From: JBBQXH01 sp963710975
Lineage (GTDB): Bacteria > Actinomycetota > Thermoleophilia > Gaiellales > Gaiellaceae
Direction: 5' to 3'
DNA length: 64,000 nucleotides
Assembly (NCBI GenBank): GCA_963710975.1
Contig: CAVQCG010000002.1
Span: 124,001-188,000 of the forward strand
This document shows positions 9,170 through 17,779 of this stretch, piece after piece (position 1 is the stretch's first letter; every line of letters starts with the position of its first letter). The position numbers and the translations under genes were made by a program. Below the pieces are notes generated by a model, which had not been told where the DNA came from, did no database searches, and saw only the letters and a program-made list of their open reading frames with translations.

Positions 9170-9784
9170 GTGACATCTACCGAAACCGAGCGCCGCCTGT
9201 CGCTGCCGTCTGTTCGGCCGCTTCTCCAGTACGGACGACTGAGCGACGCCGATCTCGTCTCGCGCGCGAACTCCGGTGACGGCCGGGCACTCGAGGCGCT
9301 CGTCGAGCGGTATTCGGCCCGTGTCTCACGGATGACGGCAAGCATTCTCGGTGACATCGAGGATGCCCGCGATGCGGCGCAGGAGTCGCTCCTCAAGGTC
9401 TCGCTCAAGCTTCGGCAGTTCAGGGGTGATTGCCAGTTCTCGACCTGGCTCCACCGACTCGTCGTGAACACGTGTTACGACCTCTCGGCGCGGCAATACC
9501 TGCGGCGAAGCGACCAGTTCGACGACGAGTCCGACTCACGACAGGACGAGGACGGTGATCCCTCCCGCCTCGTACTTCTCTCCGATCTCCGTCGCGAGCT
9601 CGGGGCCGGCCTCGCCCGGCTCTCGGCCGAGCAGCGCCGGGTGGTGCTCCTTCGCGACGCAGTCGGGCTTTCCTACGAGGAGATCGGCCGGGTCGTCCGC
9701 CTGCCCGTCGGCACGGTGAAGAGCTACGTGCATCGCGGCCGGGAGCGCCTCCGCGGCCGGTTGGAGGAGTACTCGACGGCGTGA
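9170..9784 (+). CDS. ECF-type RNA polymerase sigma factor
   Basis: 204 residues from the GTG at 9170. A longer upstream frame runs through birA and is rejected. Region 2 is seen at about residues 25-100 (DAAQESLLKVSLKLRQF, CQFSTWLHRLVVNTCYD) and region 4 at 145-200 (RRVVLLRDAVGLSYEEIG, VGTVKSYVHRGRERL). No sigma-1.1 or sigma-3 domain is present. The stop codon overlaps the fabZ GTG (GTGA), so translation is coupled to the fatty-acid genes. No anti-sigma factor gene is adjacent. Expected role: transcription initiation at a dedicated promoter set, possibly linked to membrane lipid supply. Confidence 0.92.
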   Translation: MTSTETERRLSLPSVRPLLQYGRLSDADLVSRANSGDGRALEALVERYSARVSRMTASILGDIEDARDAAQESLLKVSLKLRQFRGDCQFSTWLHRLVVNTCYDLSARQYLRRSDQFDDESDSRQDEDGDPSRLVLLSDLRRELGAGLARLSAEQRRVVLLRDAVGLSYEEIGRVVRLPVGTVKSYVHRGRERLRGRLEEYSTA

Positions 9785-10230
9785 CTCCGCTTGGTCGGGC
9801 GGAGATCGAAGCGATCATTCCGCATCGGGAGCCCTTCCTCCTGCTCGACGAGGTCATCGTGCTCGAGCCTGGCTCGCGGGTCGTTGCCCGAAAGACCGTG
9901 CGGGAAGACGAGTGGTATCTGCCGGGACACTTTCCAGGGAATCCGATCATGCCCGGAGTCCTCATGGTCGAGGCGCTCGCGCAGGCGGGAGCCGTGGCCG
10001 TTCTCTCCGAGGAAGCCAATCGAGGGAAGCTCGTTCTCTTCGCGGGCATGGACGACGTGCGGTTCAAGCGCATCGTCCGCCCCGGCGAGACCCTCGAGCT
10101 GGAGTGCCGCCTCGAGCGTGTGCGGGGCCCGGTCGGGAAGGGTGCGGTGAAGGCAACGGTGGACGGCGCACTGGCCGTTCGGGGAACCCTGACGTTTGCC
10201 GTTGCCGATTCGCCGGCGCAGGACGAGTAG
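9781..10230 (+). CDS. fabZ: 3-hydroxyacyl-[ACP] dehydratase
   Basis: 149 residues, hot-dog fold. The dehydration step of type II fatty-acid elongation. Motifs: IPHREPFLLLDEV at residues 14-26 and the catalytic GHFPGNPIMPGVLMVEALAQ segment with His near 49 and Glu near 63. The GTG start overlaps the sigma stop and fabH begins 2 nt after this gene, so it heads the fab run. FabA-type isomerase activity cannot be excluded, but the length and motifs are FabZ-like. Confidence 0.95.
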   Translation: MTPLGRAEIEAIIPHREPFLLLDEVIVLEPGSRVVARKTVREDEWYLPGHFPGNPIMPGVLMVEALAQAGAVAVLSEEANRGKLVLFAGMDDVRFKRIVRPGETLELECRLERVRGPVGKGAVKATVDGALAVRGTLTFAVADSPAQDE

Positions 10231-10232
10231 GG

Positions 10233-11201
10233 GTGCTCGCCCGCGCCTCGGACGACACCCGGGTCGGCATCACCGGCATCGGCGCGTACCTCCCTGAGAC
10301 CGTGCTGGGCAACGACACGATCGGTGAGCGACTCGGCGTCTCGAGTGACTGGATCGTCGAGCGGAGCGGCATCCTCGAGCGACGTATCGCAGCGCCTGAG
10401 GAAACGACGACCAGCCTGGCAGTCGAGGCCGCTCGAGCCGCACTCGGCCGAGCGGGTGCCGATCCGGCGACGGTCGACGTCGTGATCGTTGCCACCGGGA
10501 CTCCCGATGCGCTGACTCCGGCCACGGCGGCTCGCGTTGCCGCGGCGATCGGCGCGGCGGGCGCCGCGGCCTACGACGTGTCTGCCGCGTGCACGGGGTT
10601 CATCTACGCCCTGGCACAGGCTCATGCGCTGATCGTCTCCCGCCTGGCTCGGCGTGTGCTCGTCATCGGCGCCGAGGTTCTCTCTCGCGTGACGGACTGG
10701 CATGACCCGGGAACCGCGATCCTCTTTGGCGACGGCAGCGGTGCCGCCGTTGTCGAGGCGGTGCGGGAAGGAGGATTCCTCGGGTTCGAACTGGGGTGCG
10801 ACGGCACGAGGGCCGACGATCTGAGGCTTCCGGCAGGGGGCACGATTTTCATGAACGGCATGGCCGTCTACCGGTTCTCGACACGGGAGGTCCCGGAATC
10901 CGCCGAGCGTCTTCTGGAGCGATGCGAGCTGACCATCGCCGACGTCGACCTCTACGCGCCGCACCAGTCGAACATGCGGATAATCGAGAGCACGTGCCGG
11001 AAGCTGGGGCTTCCGCGAGACAAGGCTCTGACGAACATAGCCCGACTCGGCAACACCTCGGCTGCGTCGATCCCGCTCGTTCTCGCAGAGGCGGTCGAGC
11101 AAGACCGCATCGAGCCGGGAGCCACCGTCCTGATGACAGGAGTCGGGGCAGGCATGACCTGGGGGTCGACGCTTCTCCGCTGGGGGGTGATGCCACGATG
11201 A
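10233..11201 (+). CDS. fabH: 3-oxoacyl-[ACP] synthase III
   Basis: 322 residues from the GTG at 10233, two bases after the fabZ stop. Initiating condensing enzyme that joins an acyl-CoA primer to malonyl-ACP. The catalytic triad is visible: Cys in SAACTGFIYAL (near 113), His in APHQSNMRII (near 247) and Asn in NIARLGNTSAASIP (near 277). GGRGVGAGMTWG closes the fold. The stop overlaps the fabD ATG by 3 nt. Confidence 0.95.
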   Translation: MLARASDDTRVGITGIGAYLPETVLGNDTIGERLGVSSDWIVERSGILERRIAAPEETTTSLAVEAARAALGRAGADPATVDVVIVATGTPDALTPATAARVAAAIGAAGAAAYDVSAACTGFIYALAQAHALIVSRLARRVLVIGAEVLSRVTDWHDPGTAILFGDGSGAAVVEAVREGGFLGFELGCDGTRADDLRLPAGGTIFMNGMAVYRFSTREVPESAERLLERCELTIADVDLYAPHQSNMRIIESTCRKLGLPRDKALTNIARLGNTSAASIPLVLAEAVEQDRIEPGATVLMTGVGAGMTWGSTLLRWGVMPR

Positions 11202-12124
11202 CCATCGCGTTCTGTTTCCCGGGCCAGGGCTCGCAGGACGTGGGGATGGGTAAGGCGTTCGCAGAGTCGATCCCGGGTTCGAGAGCCGTGTTCGAGGAGG
11301 CGTCCGAGGCGGCCGGGCTCGATCTCCCGCGGCTCTGCTTCGACGGGCCGATCGAGGCCCTGACCGAGACGGAGATCCAGCAGCCTGCACTGGTCGCGAC
11401 CTCTCTAGCCTGCCTGCGTGCCGTCGAGACCCTCGGCGTGGCGCCGTCGGTCGTCGTCGGCCACTCCGTCGGCGAGTACTCGGCGCTCGGCGCGTGCAAT
11501 GCGCTCTCGGTTTCGGAGGCCGTAGCGCTCGTTCGCGAGCGAGGGATTGCGACGGCGACGGCGGCTCGGGAGCAGCCCGGGACGATGGCCGCGCTGCTTG
11601 GCCTCCCCGACGCCGCCGTGGAGGGACTCTGTGCCGCTATCGGCGACGTCTGGCCCGCGAATTACAACTGTCCCGGGCAGGTCGTGGTCTCCGGGCGCGT
11701 GGAAGCCGTCGAGGAGCTGATCGCAGCGGCGACCGAACAGGGAGCCCGCCGCGCCGTGCGGCTTCGCGTCACGGGGGCGTTCCACAGCCCGCTCGTCGCG
11801 TCGGCCGGGAGCAGGCTACGGTTGGCCGCAGAGCGGGTCAGCTGGCACGAACCGGCCGTTTCGTTCATGTCCACCGTCACGGCGGCGATCGAGGGTCGCG
11901 AGCGGTTCGCGGAGCTCCTGATCGAACAGCTCACTGCCCCCGTTCGCTTCACGCAGGCAGTGGCGGCACTGGTCGAACGAGGTGTCGACCTGTTTGTCGA
12001 GGTGGGTCCGGGGCAGGTTCTGAGCGGTCTCATTCGCCGTATCGACCGGTCGGTGACAACGCTTTCGGTGGGCGATCCCGCGTCGCTCGCGAAGCTCGAG
12101 GAGGTGCTTTCCACGTATGACTGA
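11198..12124 (+). CDS. fabD: Malonyl-CoA:ACP transacylase
   Basis: 308 residues. Loads malonyl groups on acyl carrier protein. FPGQGSQ near the N-terminus, the nucleophile elbow VVGHSVGEYSAL (Ser near 90) and the His of TGAFHSPLV (near 197) are present. The ATG overlaps the fabH stop (ATGA), and the gene overlaps fabG by 8 nt. An upstream in-frame extension into fabH is not coding. Confidence 0.95.
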   Translation: MTIAFCFPGQGSQDVGMGKAFAESIPGSRAVFEEASEAAGLDLPRLCFDGPIEALTETEIQQPALVATSLACLRAVETLGVAPSVVVGHSVGEYSALGACNALSVSEAVALVRERGIATATAAREQPGTMAALLGLPDAAVEGLCAAIGDVWPANYNCPGQVVVSGRVEAVEELIAAATEQGARRAVRLRVTGAFHSPLVASAGSRLRLAAERVSWHEPAVSFMSTVTAAIEGRERFAELLIEQLTAPVRFTQAVAALVERGVDLFVEVGPGQVLSGLIRRIDRSVTTLSVGDPASLAKLEEVLSTYD

Positions 12125-12860
12125 CGCTTTCTGCCGTCTGGACGGCAAGGTGGCGGTCGTGACCGGCGGGTCACGAGGCATCGGTGCGGCTGTGTCCCGT
12201 GAGCTCGCCGCCGCGGGGGCGCGGGTCGCGATCAACTACCGTGCGGGCGCCCCGGCAGCGGACACGCTCGCCGGTGAGATCGACGGTATCTCGGTGCAGG
12301 CCGACGTCGCCGACGACGGGGCGGTCGCCGCTCTCGTCATGCGTGTCGAGGACGAGCTCGGACAGATCGACATCCTCGTCAACAACGCCGGCATCACCCG
12401 CGACACGCTGATCGTGCGCATGAGTGACGAGGAATGGGACGAGGTCATCCAGACGAATCTCAGGGGGACGTTCAACGCCTGCCGCGCCGTCGCCAGGGGA
12501 ATGATGAAGCGCCGAAGCGGCGCCATCGTGAACATGACGAGCGTCGTCGGCGTGCACGGCAACGCGGGACAGACGAACTACGCGGCCTCGAAGGCCGGCA
12601 TCATCGGCTTCACGCTGTCGCTGGCCAAGGAACTGGGAAGCCGTGGTGTTCGTGCGAACGCGATCGCGCCCGGCTACATCTCGACGGAGCTGACCGACGG
12701 CCTCCCGGACGAGCTGAAGCAGCTGATCCTCGGGTCGACGCCTCTCGGCCGGCTCGGGGAGCCGGGTGACGTGGCGGGTGCGGTACGCTTCCTCTGCTCA
12801 GAGGAGGCCAGGTTCGTGACCGGAGCGGTGCTCCAGGTAGACGGCGGTCTCGGGATGTAG
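12117..12860 (+). CDS. fabG: 3-oxoacyl-[ACP] reductase
   Basis: 247 residues, classical short-chain dehydrogenase. NADP-binding TGGSRGIG at 17-24, NNAG near 87, catalytic Ser in NMTSVVG (near 140), and Tyr/Lys in YAASKAG (near 153-157). Reduces 3-oxoacyl-ACP in elongation. Located between fabD and fabF. The 11-nt gap to fabF leaves no room for acpP, which often sits here. Confidence 0.95.
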   Translation: MTDAFCRLDGKVAVVTGGSRGIGAAVSRELAAAGARVAINYRAGAPAADTLAGEIDGISVQADVADDGAVAALVMRVEDELGQIDILVNNAGITRDTLIVRMSDEEWDEVIQTNLRGTFNACRAVARGMMKRRSGAIVNMTSVVGVHGNAGQTNYAASKAGIIGFTLSLAKELGSRGVRANAIAPGYISTELTDGLPDELKQLILGSTPLGRLGEPGDVAGAVRFLCSEEARFVTGAVLQVDGGLGM

Positions 12861-12871
12861 GAGGCAATCGG

Positions 12872-14128
12872 GTGGCAGCGGACAACGGTCGACGGCGGGT
12901 CGTCATCACAGGGATGGGGGCCTTCACCCCGCTCGGGAACGACCCCGAGACGTTCTGGCAGAACATCATCGCGGGAAAAAGCGGGGCCGGTCCGATCACC
13001 CAGTTCGACCCCACGGGCTACCCTGCATCGTTCGCGTGCGAGGTTCGTGGATTCGACCCGACCGACTGGATGGACGGGAAGAGCGCGCGCCGCATGGACA
13101 GGTTCGCCCAGCTCTCGATCGCTGCGGCACGGATGGCCGAACGGGACTCCGGCATCGACATCGCTGCGGACCCCGAGCGGATCGGTGCTGCCGTCGGAAC
13201 GGGGATCGGCGGCCTCTGGAGCTTTCAGAACTGCCATCTCGAGCTGATCAACAGGGGGCCCGACCGCTGCAGCCCCTTCTCGATCCCGTCGATCCTGCCG
13301 AACATGGCCGCGGGTTGGGTCTCGATGGAGCTCGGAACGCAGGGGCCGCTCTCGGCACAGTGCGAGGCGTGCGCCGCGTCGAACATGTCCATCGGAGACG
13401 CCCTCGATCAGATCAGGCTCGACCGAGCCGACGTGATGATCGCCGGGGGTACCGAGTGCGGGATCGCGCCGGTCGGAGTTGCCGGCTTTGGAGCGATGCG
13501 CGCGCTCTCTCGCCGCAACGACGCGCCCGAGAAGGCGAGCCGGCCGTTCGACGCCGACCGCGACGGCTTCGTCATGGGCGAAGCCTCCGGAATGCTGGTC
13601 CTCGAGGAGCTCGAGCACGCGAAGAAGCGTGACGCGAAGATCTACGCCGAGCTGATCGGCTACGGCCTCTCTTCGGATGCCCATCACATGACCGAGCCGG
13701 ATCCCATCGGCCGCGCACCCGCCCGCGCGCTCGTGATGGCGGTCGCGGACGCCAAGATCTCGACAGACGACATCGACTACATCAATGCGCACGCAACGTC
13801 GACGCCGGTCGGCGACTCGAGCGAGACGCGCGTCATCAAGGTGGCACTGGGCGACGAGAAGGCCTACAGAACCCCCGTCTCGTCGACGAAGGGCGCGACC
13901 GGACATTGCCTCGGGGCGTCAGGGGCGGTCGAGGCCATCCTCAGCGTCTTTGCGACCATGCGCGACGTCGTCCCTCCGACGATCAACTACGAGACCCCCG
14001 ATCCCGAGTGTGATCTCGACTACATCCCAAACGAGGCGCGTGACGTAAAGGTCGACGTCGCGCTGTCGAACAACTTCGGGTTCGGCGGGCACAACGCGTG
14101 CCTGATCTTCCGGAAGTTCAAGGGGTAG
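12872..14128 (+). CDS. fabF: 3-oxoacyl-[ACP] synthase II
   Basis: 418 residues, GTG start. Elongating condensing enzyme. VVITGMGAFTPLG opens the thiolase fold. The active-site Cys lies in CEACAASNMSIGDAL (near 167), with His in NAHATSTPVGD (near 307) and in GATGHCLGASG (near 344), and the terminal FGFGGHNACL is present. Last gene of the sigma-fab run. The following GNAT gene starts 17 nt after it. Confidence 0.95.
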   Translation: MAADNGRRRVVITGMGAFTPLGNDPETFWQNIIAGKSGAGPITQFDPTGYPASFACEVRGFDPTDWMDGKSARRMDRFAQLSIAAARMAERDSGIDIAADPERIGAAVGTGIGGLWSFQNCHLELINRGPDRCSPFSIPSILPNMAAGWVSMELGTQGPLSAQCEACAASNMSIGDALDQIRLDRADVMIAGGTECGIAPVGVAGFGAMRALSRRNDAPEKASRPFDADRDGFVMGEASGMLVLEELEHAKKRDAKIYAELIGYGLSSDAHHMTEPDPIGRAPARALVMAVADAKISTDDIDYINAHATSTPVGDSSETRVIKVALGDEKAYRTPVSSTKGATGHCLGASGAVEAILSVFATMRDVVPPTINYETPDPECDLDYIPNEARDVKVDVALSNNFGFGGHNACLIFRKFKG

Positions 14129-14145
14129 GACACCCACGAGCGGTC

Positions 14146-15063
14146 GTGAGCGTGCCGTCGGGGTTTGTCTCGCGTACCGCGACGGAGCGTGACGTAGTCA
14201 GCGCGACGGAGGTGATCCGCGCATTCGAGGAGGGCTTCCTCGAATCTGCGGAGACCACCGAAGCGGATCTGGCCGACGAGTGGCGCGAGCTCGATCTCGA
14301 ACAGGACGTCTGGCTCGTGGACGACTCGCGCGGCGCATGCGTTGCCTACGCGGGTGTCTACCGAGAAGGTGACGAGCGAGCCATCGCCGACGGCTACGTC
14401 GTGCCGGCAGCTCGTGCGCGAGGCCTCGGGCGTTATCTCGTCGAGTCGACTGAGATTCGTGCCCGGGGGCTCGGGCTTCGCGAGATCCACAACGGCGTCC
14501 TCGAGCAGGACACCGCCGCGCAGGCGTTGCTCGGGTCGTTGGGCTACGCGGCGGCCCGCCGGTTCGCGCGAATGCTGATCGATCTCCAGGATCCTCCAGT
14601 ACCGACTTCCCTTCCCGCTGGAGTCGACATCCGAGGATTCCGGCCCGGCGCCGACGACCAGGCGTTTCACCGGACGGTGAACGAGGCATTCGCCGAGCAC
14701 TGGGGATATCTTTCCGAGCCGTTCGAGCGCTGGCGTGAGCTGACGATGGGCTCGCCGCGGTTCGATCCCACGCTCTGGCTCGTCGCGGAGGAACACGGCG
14801 AGATGGTCGGCGTTGCCCGTTGCACCTGGAAGGTGAACGACATCGGCTGGGTGAACGACCTGGGGGTTCACCCGCGTGCCCGGAAGCGCGGCCTCGCCCT
14901 CGGGCTGTTGACGCGGGCGTTCGCCGAGTTCTACTCGCGTGGGGAGCGTCAGATCGGGCTCGGGGTCGACACGGCGAACGAGACGGGGGCAACTCGCCTC
15001 TACGAGCGGGCTGGTATGCATGCCGTCGAATCGGCTCTGATCTTCGAGAAGCAGCTCGCATGA
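14146..15063 (+). CDS. Tandem GNAT-domain acetyltransferase
   Basis: 305 residues from the GTG at 14146; the earlier ATG lies inside fabF. Two GNAT folds: residues ~1-140 (VVPAARARGLGRYL acetyl-CoA loop) and ~155-300 (DLGVHPRARKRGLALGLL loop, then NETGATRLYERAGM). The C-terminal half is similar in layout to mycothiol synthase (MshD), which also has two GNAT domains, but no other mycothiol gene is visible, so the substrate stays open. The stop overlaps the next ATG (ATGA). Confidence 0.75.
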   Translation: MSVPSGFVSRTATERDVVSATEVIRAFEEGFLESAETTEADLADEWRELDLEQDVWLVDDSRGACVAYAGVYREGDERAIADGYVVPAARARGLGRYLVESTEIRARGLGLREIHNGVLEQDTAAQALLGSLGYAAARRFARMLIDLQDPPVPTSLPAGVDIRGFRPGADDQAFHRTVNEAFAEHWGYLSEPFERWRELTMGSPRFDPTLWLVAEEHGEMVGVARCTWKVNDIGWVNDLGVHPRARKRGLALGLLTRAFAEFYSRGERQIGLGVDTANETGATRLYERAGMHAVESALIFEKQLA

Positions 15064-15840
15064 GCCGGTTGCGCGCCCGCTGTCCTCACTGCCGCACGCT
15101 CACCGCGGTCGCGATCGGTGCCGGCTACGAATGCCACTCCTGCGGAGCCACCTTCGCTGCGGGGCTCGTACGCGTTCCGCGAGCCTGGGGTCGCGGAGGT
15201 GAGGCGATGGCGGCGGGCGCGGTGCTGGCTCTGCCCTACCCGGAAGTCGCCGTCATCCAGGAGGACACGCTTCCCGAGCAGACGCTTGCGGTTGCCGCTG
15301 CGCTGCCTGAGCGCCCTCTCGTCCTCGGCGGGTGCTGCTGTGCCCACGTCGGGGCTGTCGAGGGTCTCGCATCACGCCACGAACGGCTGGGTGTGGTGTG
15401 GCTGGACGCGCATGGAGATCTGAACACGCCGGACACGTCTCCGAGTGGCAACGAGTGGGGAATGCCGCTGCGTACGCTGATCGACGACGGTGCCGTGTCG
15501 GCCAGCGATGTCGTGCTCGTGGGCGCCCGCAGCCTCGACTCCGGGGAGACGGAGTTCATCGAGGCAAGCGGCCTTCGGCGTCGGCGCGGAAGGTGTCCGT
15601 CCGGCGCTCGAGGGCGTGGCGGCGGTCTATGTCGCCCTCGACGTCGACGTGCTCGACCCTGAAGAGCCCGTTTCGGCGTTCATGCCCGAGCCTGGCGGCC
15701 TCAGCCTGTCCGAGGTTCAGCGCCTCCTCCGAGACGTCGTCGAGTCGCGCCCGCTGGTCGGAGCCGGGCTGACGGGACTGACTGGGGATGACCGGAACGT
15801 CGCTACGCTCGGCGTCCTGTGCGCTGCGCTCGGCCTGTAG
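15060..15840 (+). pseudogene. Arginase/agmatinase-family protein with N-terminal zinc ribbon, frameshifted
   Basis: The first ~170 codons from ATG 15060 give a CPHC...CHSC zinc ribbon (residues 6-30), then the ureohydrolase motifs LGGCCCAHVGAV and WLDAHGDLNTP (DAHxD metal ligands). Near 15570-15580, at a GGCCTTCGG run, the reading passes to another frame. That frame continues with VALDVDVLDPEE (DxDxxDP ligands) and ends at the TAG 15838-15840. All metal-site motifs survive, so one extra base (or two missing) separates it from a complete gene of ~260 residues. Sequence error or recent inactivation are both possible. Translationally coupled to the GNAT gene. Confidence 0.75.
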
Positions 15841-15851
15841 GGCTCAACACC

Positions 15852-15857
15852 TAGAAT
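15852..15857 (+). promoter_or_regulatory. Candidate -10 of leaderless accD transcript
   Basis: TAGAAT ends 7 nt before the ATG at 15865, so transcription would start on or next to the initiation codon. There is no Shine-Dalgarno sequence. Confidence 0.5.
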
Positions 15858-15864
15858 GGGGGTC

Positions 15865-16716
15865 ATGGCGAGCCGGATCGACGTGTCGATCGAGAACCGT
15901 GGCGCGCCGGGCGACGATGGCCAACCGCCGAAGCGCGATGCCAACACGTGTCCGAGCTGCGGCTCGCACTATCGCGACGACGAGCTCGACCGCGTGCTCC
16001 GCGTGTGTCCTCACTGCGGCCACCATTTCCCGATCCGGGCGAGAGTACGGATCGAGCAGCTCGTCGACCACGGGACGTTCTTCGAAGAGGAGGCAGGACT
16101 CCGATCGGCCGATCCCCTGCGCTTCTTCGATCTTCGCCCGTACGTGGAGCGGATCGCCGAGGCCGAGGTCTCCACCGGACTCGGAGACGCAATCGTCATC
16201 GGCGAGGCGAAGATCGAGCGCCGCGACTGCGAGCTCGCGGTCATGGACTTTGCGTTCATGGGTGGCTCGATGGGAAGCGCCGTCGGCGAGAAGTTCACGC
16301 GGGCGTGCGATCGCGCAGCCGACCGCGGCGTTCCGCTGGTCTGCGTCACGGCTTCGGGCGGCGCGCGGATGCAGGAGGGGATTCTCTCGCTGATGCAGTT
16401 GCCGAAGACCGTGTGTGCGGTCGAGACACTGCGTGAGGCGCCCTGCGCGTTCGTGGTCGTCATGAGTCATCCGACGACCGCAGGCGTTCTGGCGAGCTTC
16501 GCGAGCCTCGGGGACGTGATCGTCTCCGAGCCCGGCGCGCTGCTCTCCTTCACCGGCCCCCGCGTCGTCCAGCAGACGGTTCGCGAGAAGCTTCCCGACG
16601 ACTTCGGGCTGGCCGAGTCCAACATTCGCTTCGGCCATGTCGATCACATCCTGGCCCGCGACCAGATCCGGCCGTTCCTCGGGCGGCTTCTCGCGCTCTT
16701 CGCCGATGACGGCTAG
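15865..16716 (+). CDS. accD: Acetyl-CoA carboxylase carboxyltransferase subunit beta
   Basis: 283 residues from the ATG at 15865; an ATG at 15856 falls inside the -10. Transfers carboxyl from biotin to acetyl-CoA to make malonyl-CoA. A four-Cys zinc ribbon (CPSC...CPHC, residues ~28-50) precedes the carboxyltransferase fold, with SGGARMQEG near 170 and PTTAGVLASFASLGD near 208. Followed by accA with an 11-nt overlap. The biotin carboxylase and carrier genes are not in the window. Confidence 0.95.
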   Translation: MASRIDVSIENRGAPGDDGQPPKRDANTCPSCGSHYRDDELDRVLRVCPHCGHHFPIRARVRIEQLVDHGTFFEEEAGLRSADPLRFFDLRPYVERIAEAEVSTGLGDAIVIGEAKIERRDCELAVMDFAFMGGSMGSAVGEKFTRACDRAADRGVPLVCVTASGGARMQEGILSLMQLPKTVCAVETLREAPCAFVVVMSHPTTAGVLASFASLGDVIVSEPGALLSFTGPRVVQQTVREKLPDDFGLAESNIRFGHVDHILARDQIRPFLGRLLALFADDG

Positions 16717-17671
16717 ACGGAGAGTCTCTCAGGTGTCGGGCGCGGTCGAGCAGCTCAGGTTGCGCGACCGTCTGGCGAAGCTCGGCGACGTTTCCTTGCT
16801 TCGGGGCGCCGGTGTCTCAGGTGAGCTGAACCGCCTGAAGCGTCAGGTCGACCGAATCGGCGCCGAGCCGACGGAGGACGAGGTCTGGAACGCCGTCCAG
16901 CTTGCGCGACACCAGGATCGTCCCTACACCCTCGATTACATCGAGCGGATGTTCGACGACTTCGTCGAGATCCATGGCGATCGCTGCAATGCGGACGACG
17001 CGGCAATCGTTGCGGGTCTCGGAAGCTTCGACGGCCGGACGGTCGGGCTGATCGGGCATCAGAAGGGCAGAGACATCCACGAACGAACGCGCCGGAACTT
17101 CGGCATGGCGCTTCCCGAGGGCTACCGCAAGGCAATCAGGCTGATGGAGATGGCCGATCGCCACGCCTTCCCGGTGTTCTCGCTCGTCGATACGCCCGGT
17201 GCCTACCCGGGCGTATCGGCCGAGCAGCACGGCCAGGGAGGCTGGATCGCCCGGTCGCAACTCGCGATGGCACGGCTCCGCGTGCCGACCGTGGCCTGTG
17301 TGATCGGTGAGGGTGGATCCGGCGGCGCGGTCGCGATCGCGCTCTCCGACCGCGTGCTGATGCAGGAGAACGCCATGTATTCGGTCATCTCCCCCGAGGG
17401 CTGCGCAACCATCCTGTGGCGCGACGCGGGTGAGGCAAAGAAGGCGGCAGCGGCATTCAAGCCCGATGCGGTTCACTGTCTCGAGCTTGGGGTGATCGAC
17501 GCAATCGTCCCCGAGCCGGCTGGTGGCGCACAGACCGATCACGACGCGGCCGCAGCGCTCCTCGCAGAGAGTCTTCGCTCGGCGCTGGACGATATCGGAG
17601 GCGACGATCCAACGGCTCGGATTCGCCGTCGCCGCGCCAAATTCCGGGAAATGGGGGTCTTTGCCGCCTGA
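16706..17671 (+). CDS. accA: Acetyl-CoA carboxylase carboxyltransferase subunit alpha
   Basis: 321 residues if the ATG at 16706 is used; a GTG at 16736 is an alternative. Motifs: RPYTLDYIERMFDDFVEIHGDR, the conserved IGHQKGRD near 115, LVDTPGAYPG near 160, and GEGGSGGAVAI near 200. Forms the heterotetrameric carboxyltransferase with AccD encoded just upstream. The N-terminal helical region is shorter than in E. coli. Ends at TGA 17669. Confidence 0.94.
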   Translation: MTARRRVSQVSGAVEQLRLRDRLAKLGDVSLLRGAGVSGELNRLKRQVDRIGAEPTEDEVWNAVQLARHQDRPYTLDYIERMFDDFVEIHGDRCNADDAAIVAGLGSFDGRTVGLIGHQKGRDIHERTRRNFGMALPEGYRKAIRLMEMADRHAFPVFSLVDTPGAYPGVSAEQHGQGGWIARSQLAMARLRVPTVACVIGEGGSGGAVAIALSDRVLMQENAMYSVISPEGCATILWRDAGEAKKAAAAFKPDAVHCLELGVIDAIVPEPAGGAQTDHDAAAALLAESLRSALDDIGGDDPTARIRRRRAKFREMGVFAA

Positions 17672-17686
17672 CCTCCCCCATTTGGA

Positions 17687-17716
17687 GTATCCACGGGATC
17701 CACAGGGTTATCCCCG
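17687..17716 (+). promoter_or_regulatory. Three adjacent DnaA-box-like 9-mers
   Basis: GTATCCACG (17687), GGATCCACA (17696) and TTATCCCCG (17708) each match TTATCCACA at 7 of 9 positions. They lie side by side in the 108-bp gap between accA and ligD. Function is unproven; two mismatches each make them weak boxes. Confidence 0.25.
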
Positions 17717-17779
17717 GTCCTGTTTCGGATCCGGTACCGCGTGGCCGCGAACTGTTGACGAAGGCTTCGCCATCGTGTG

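Noticed and set aside
9420..11390. 656-codon minus-strand frame across fabZ-fabH
   Set aside because: Composition is Arg/Pro/Ser-rich noise. The fab genes on the plus strand have complete motifs.
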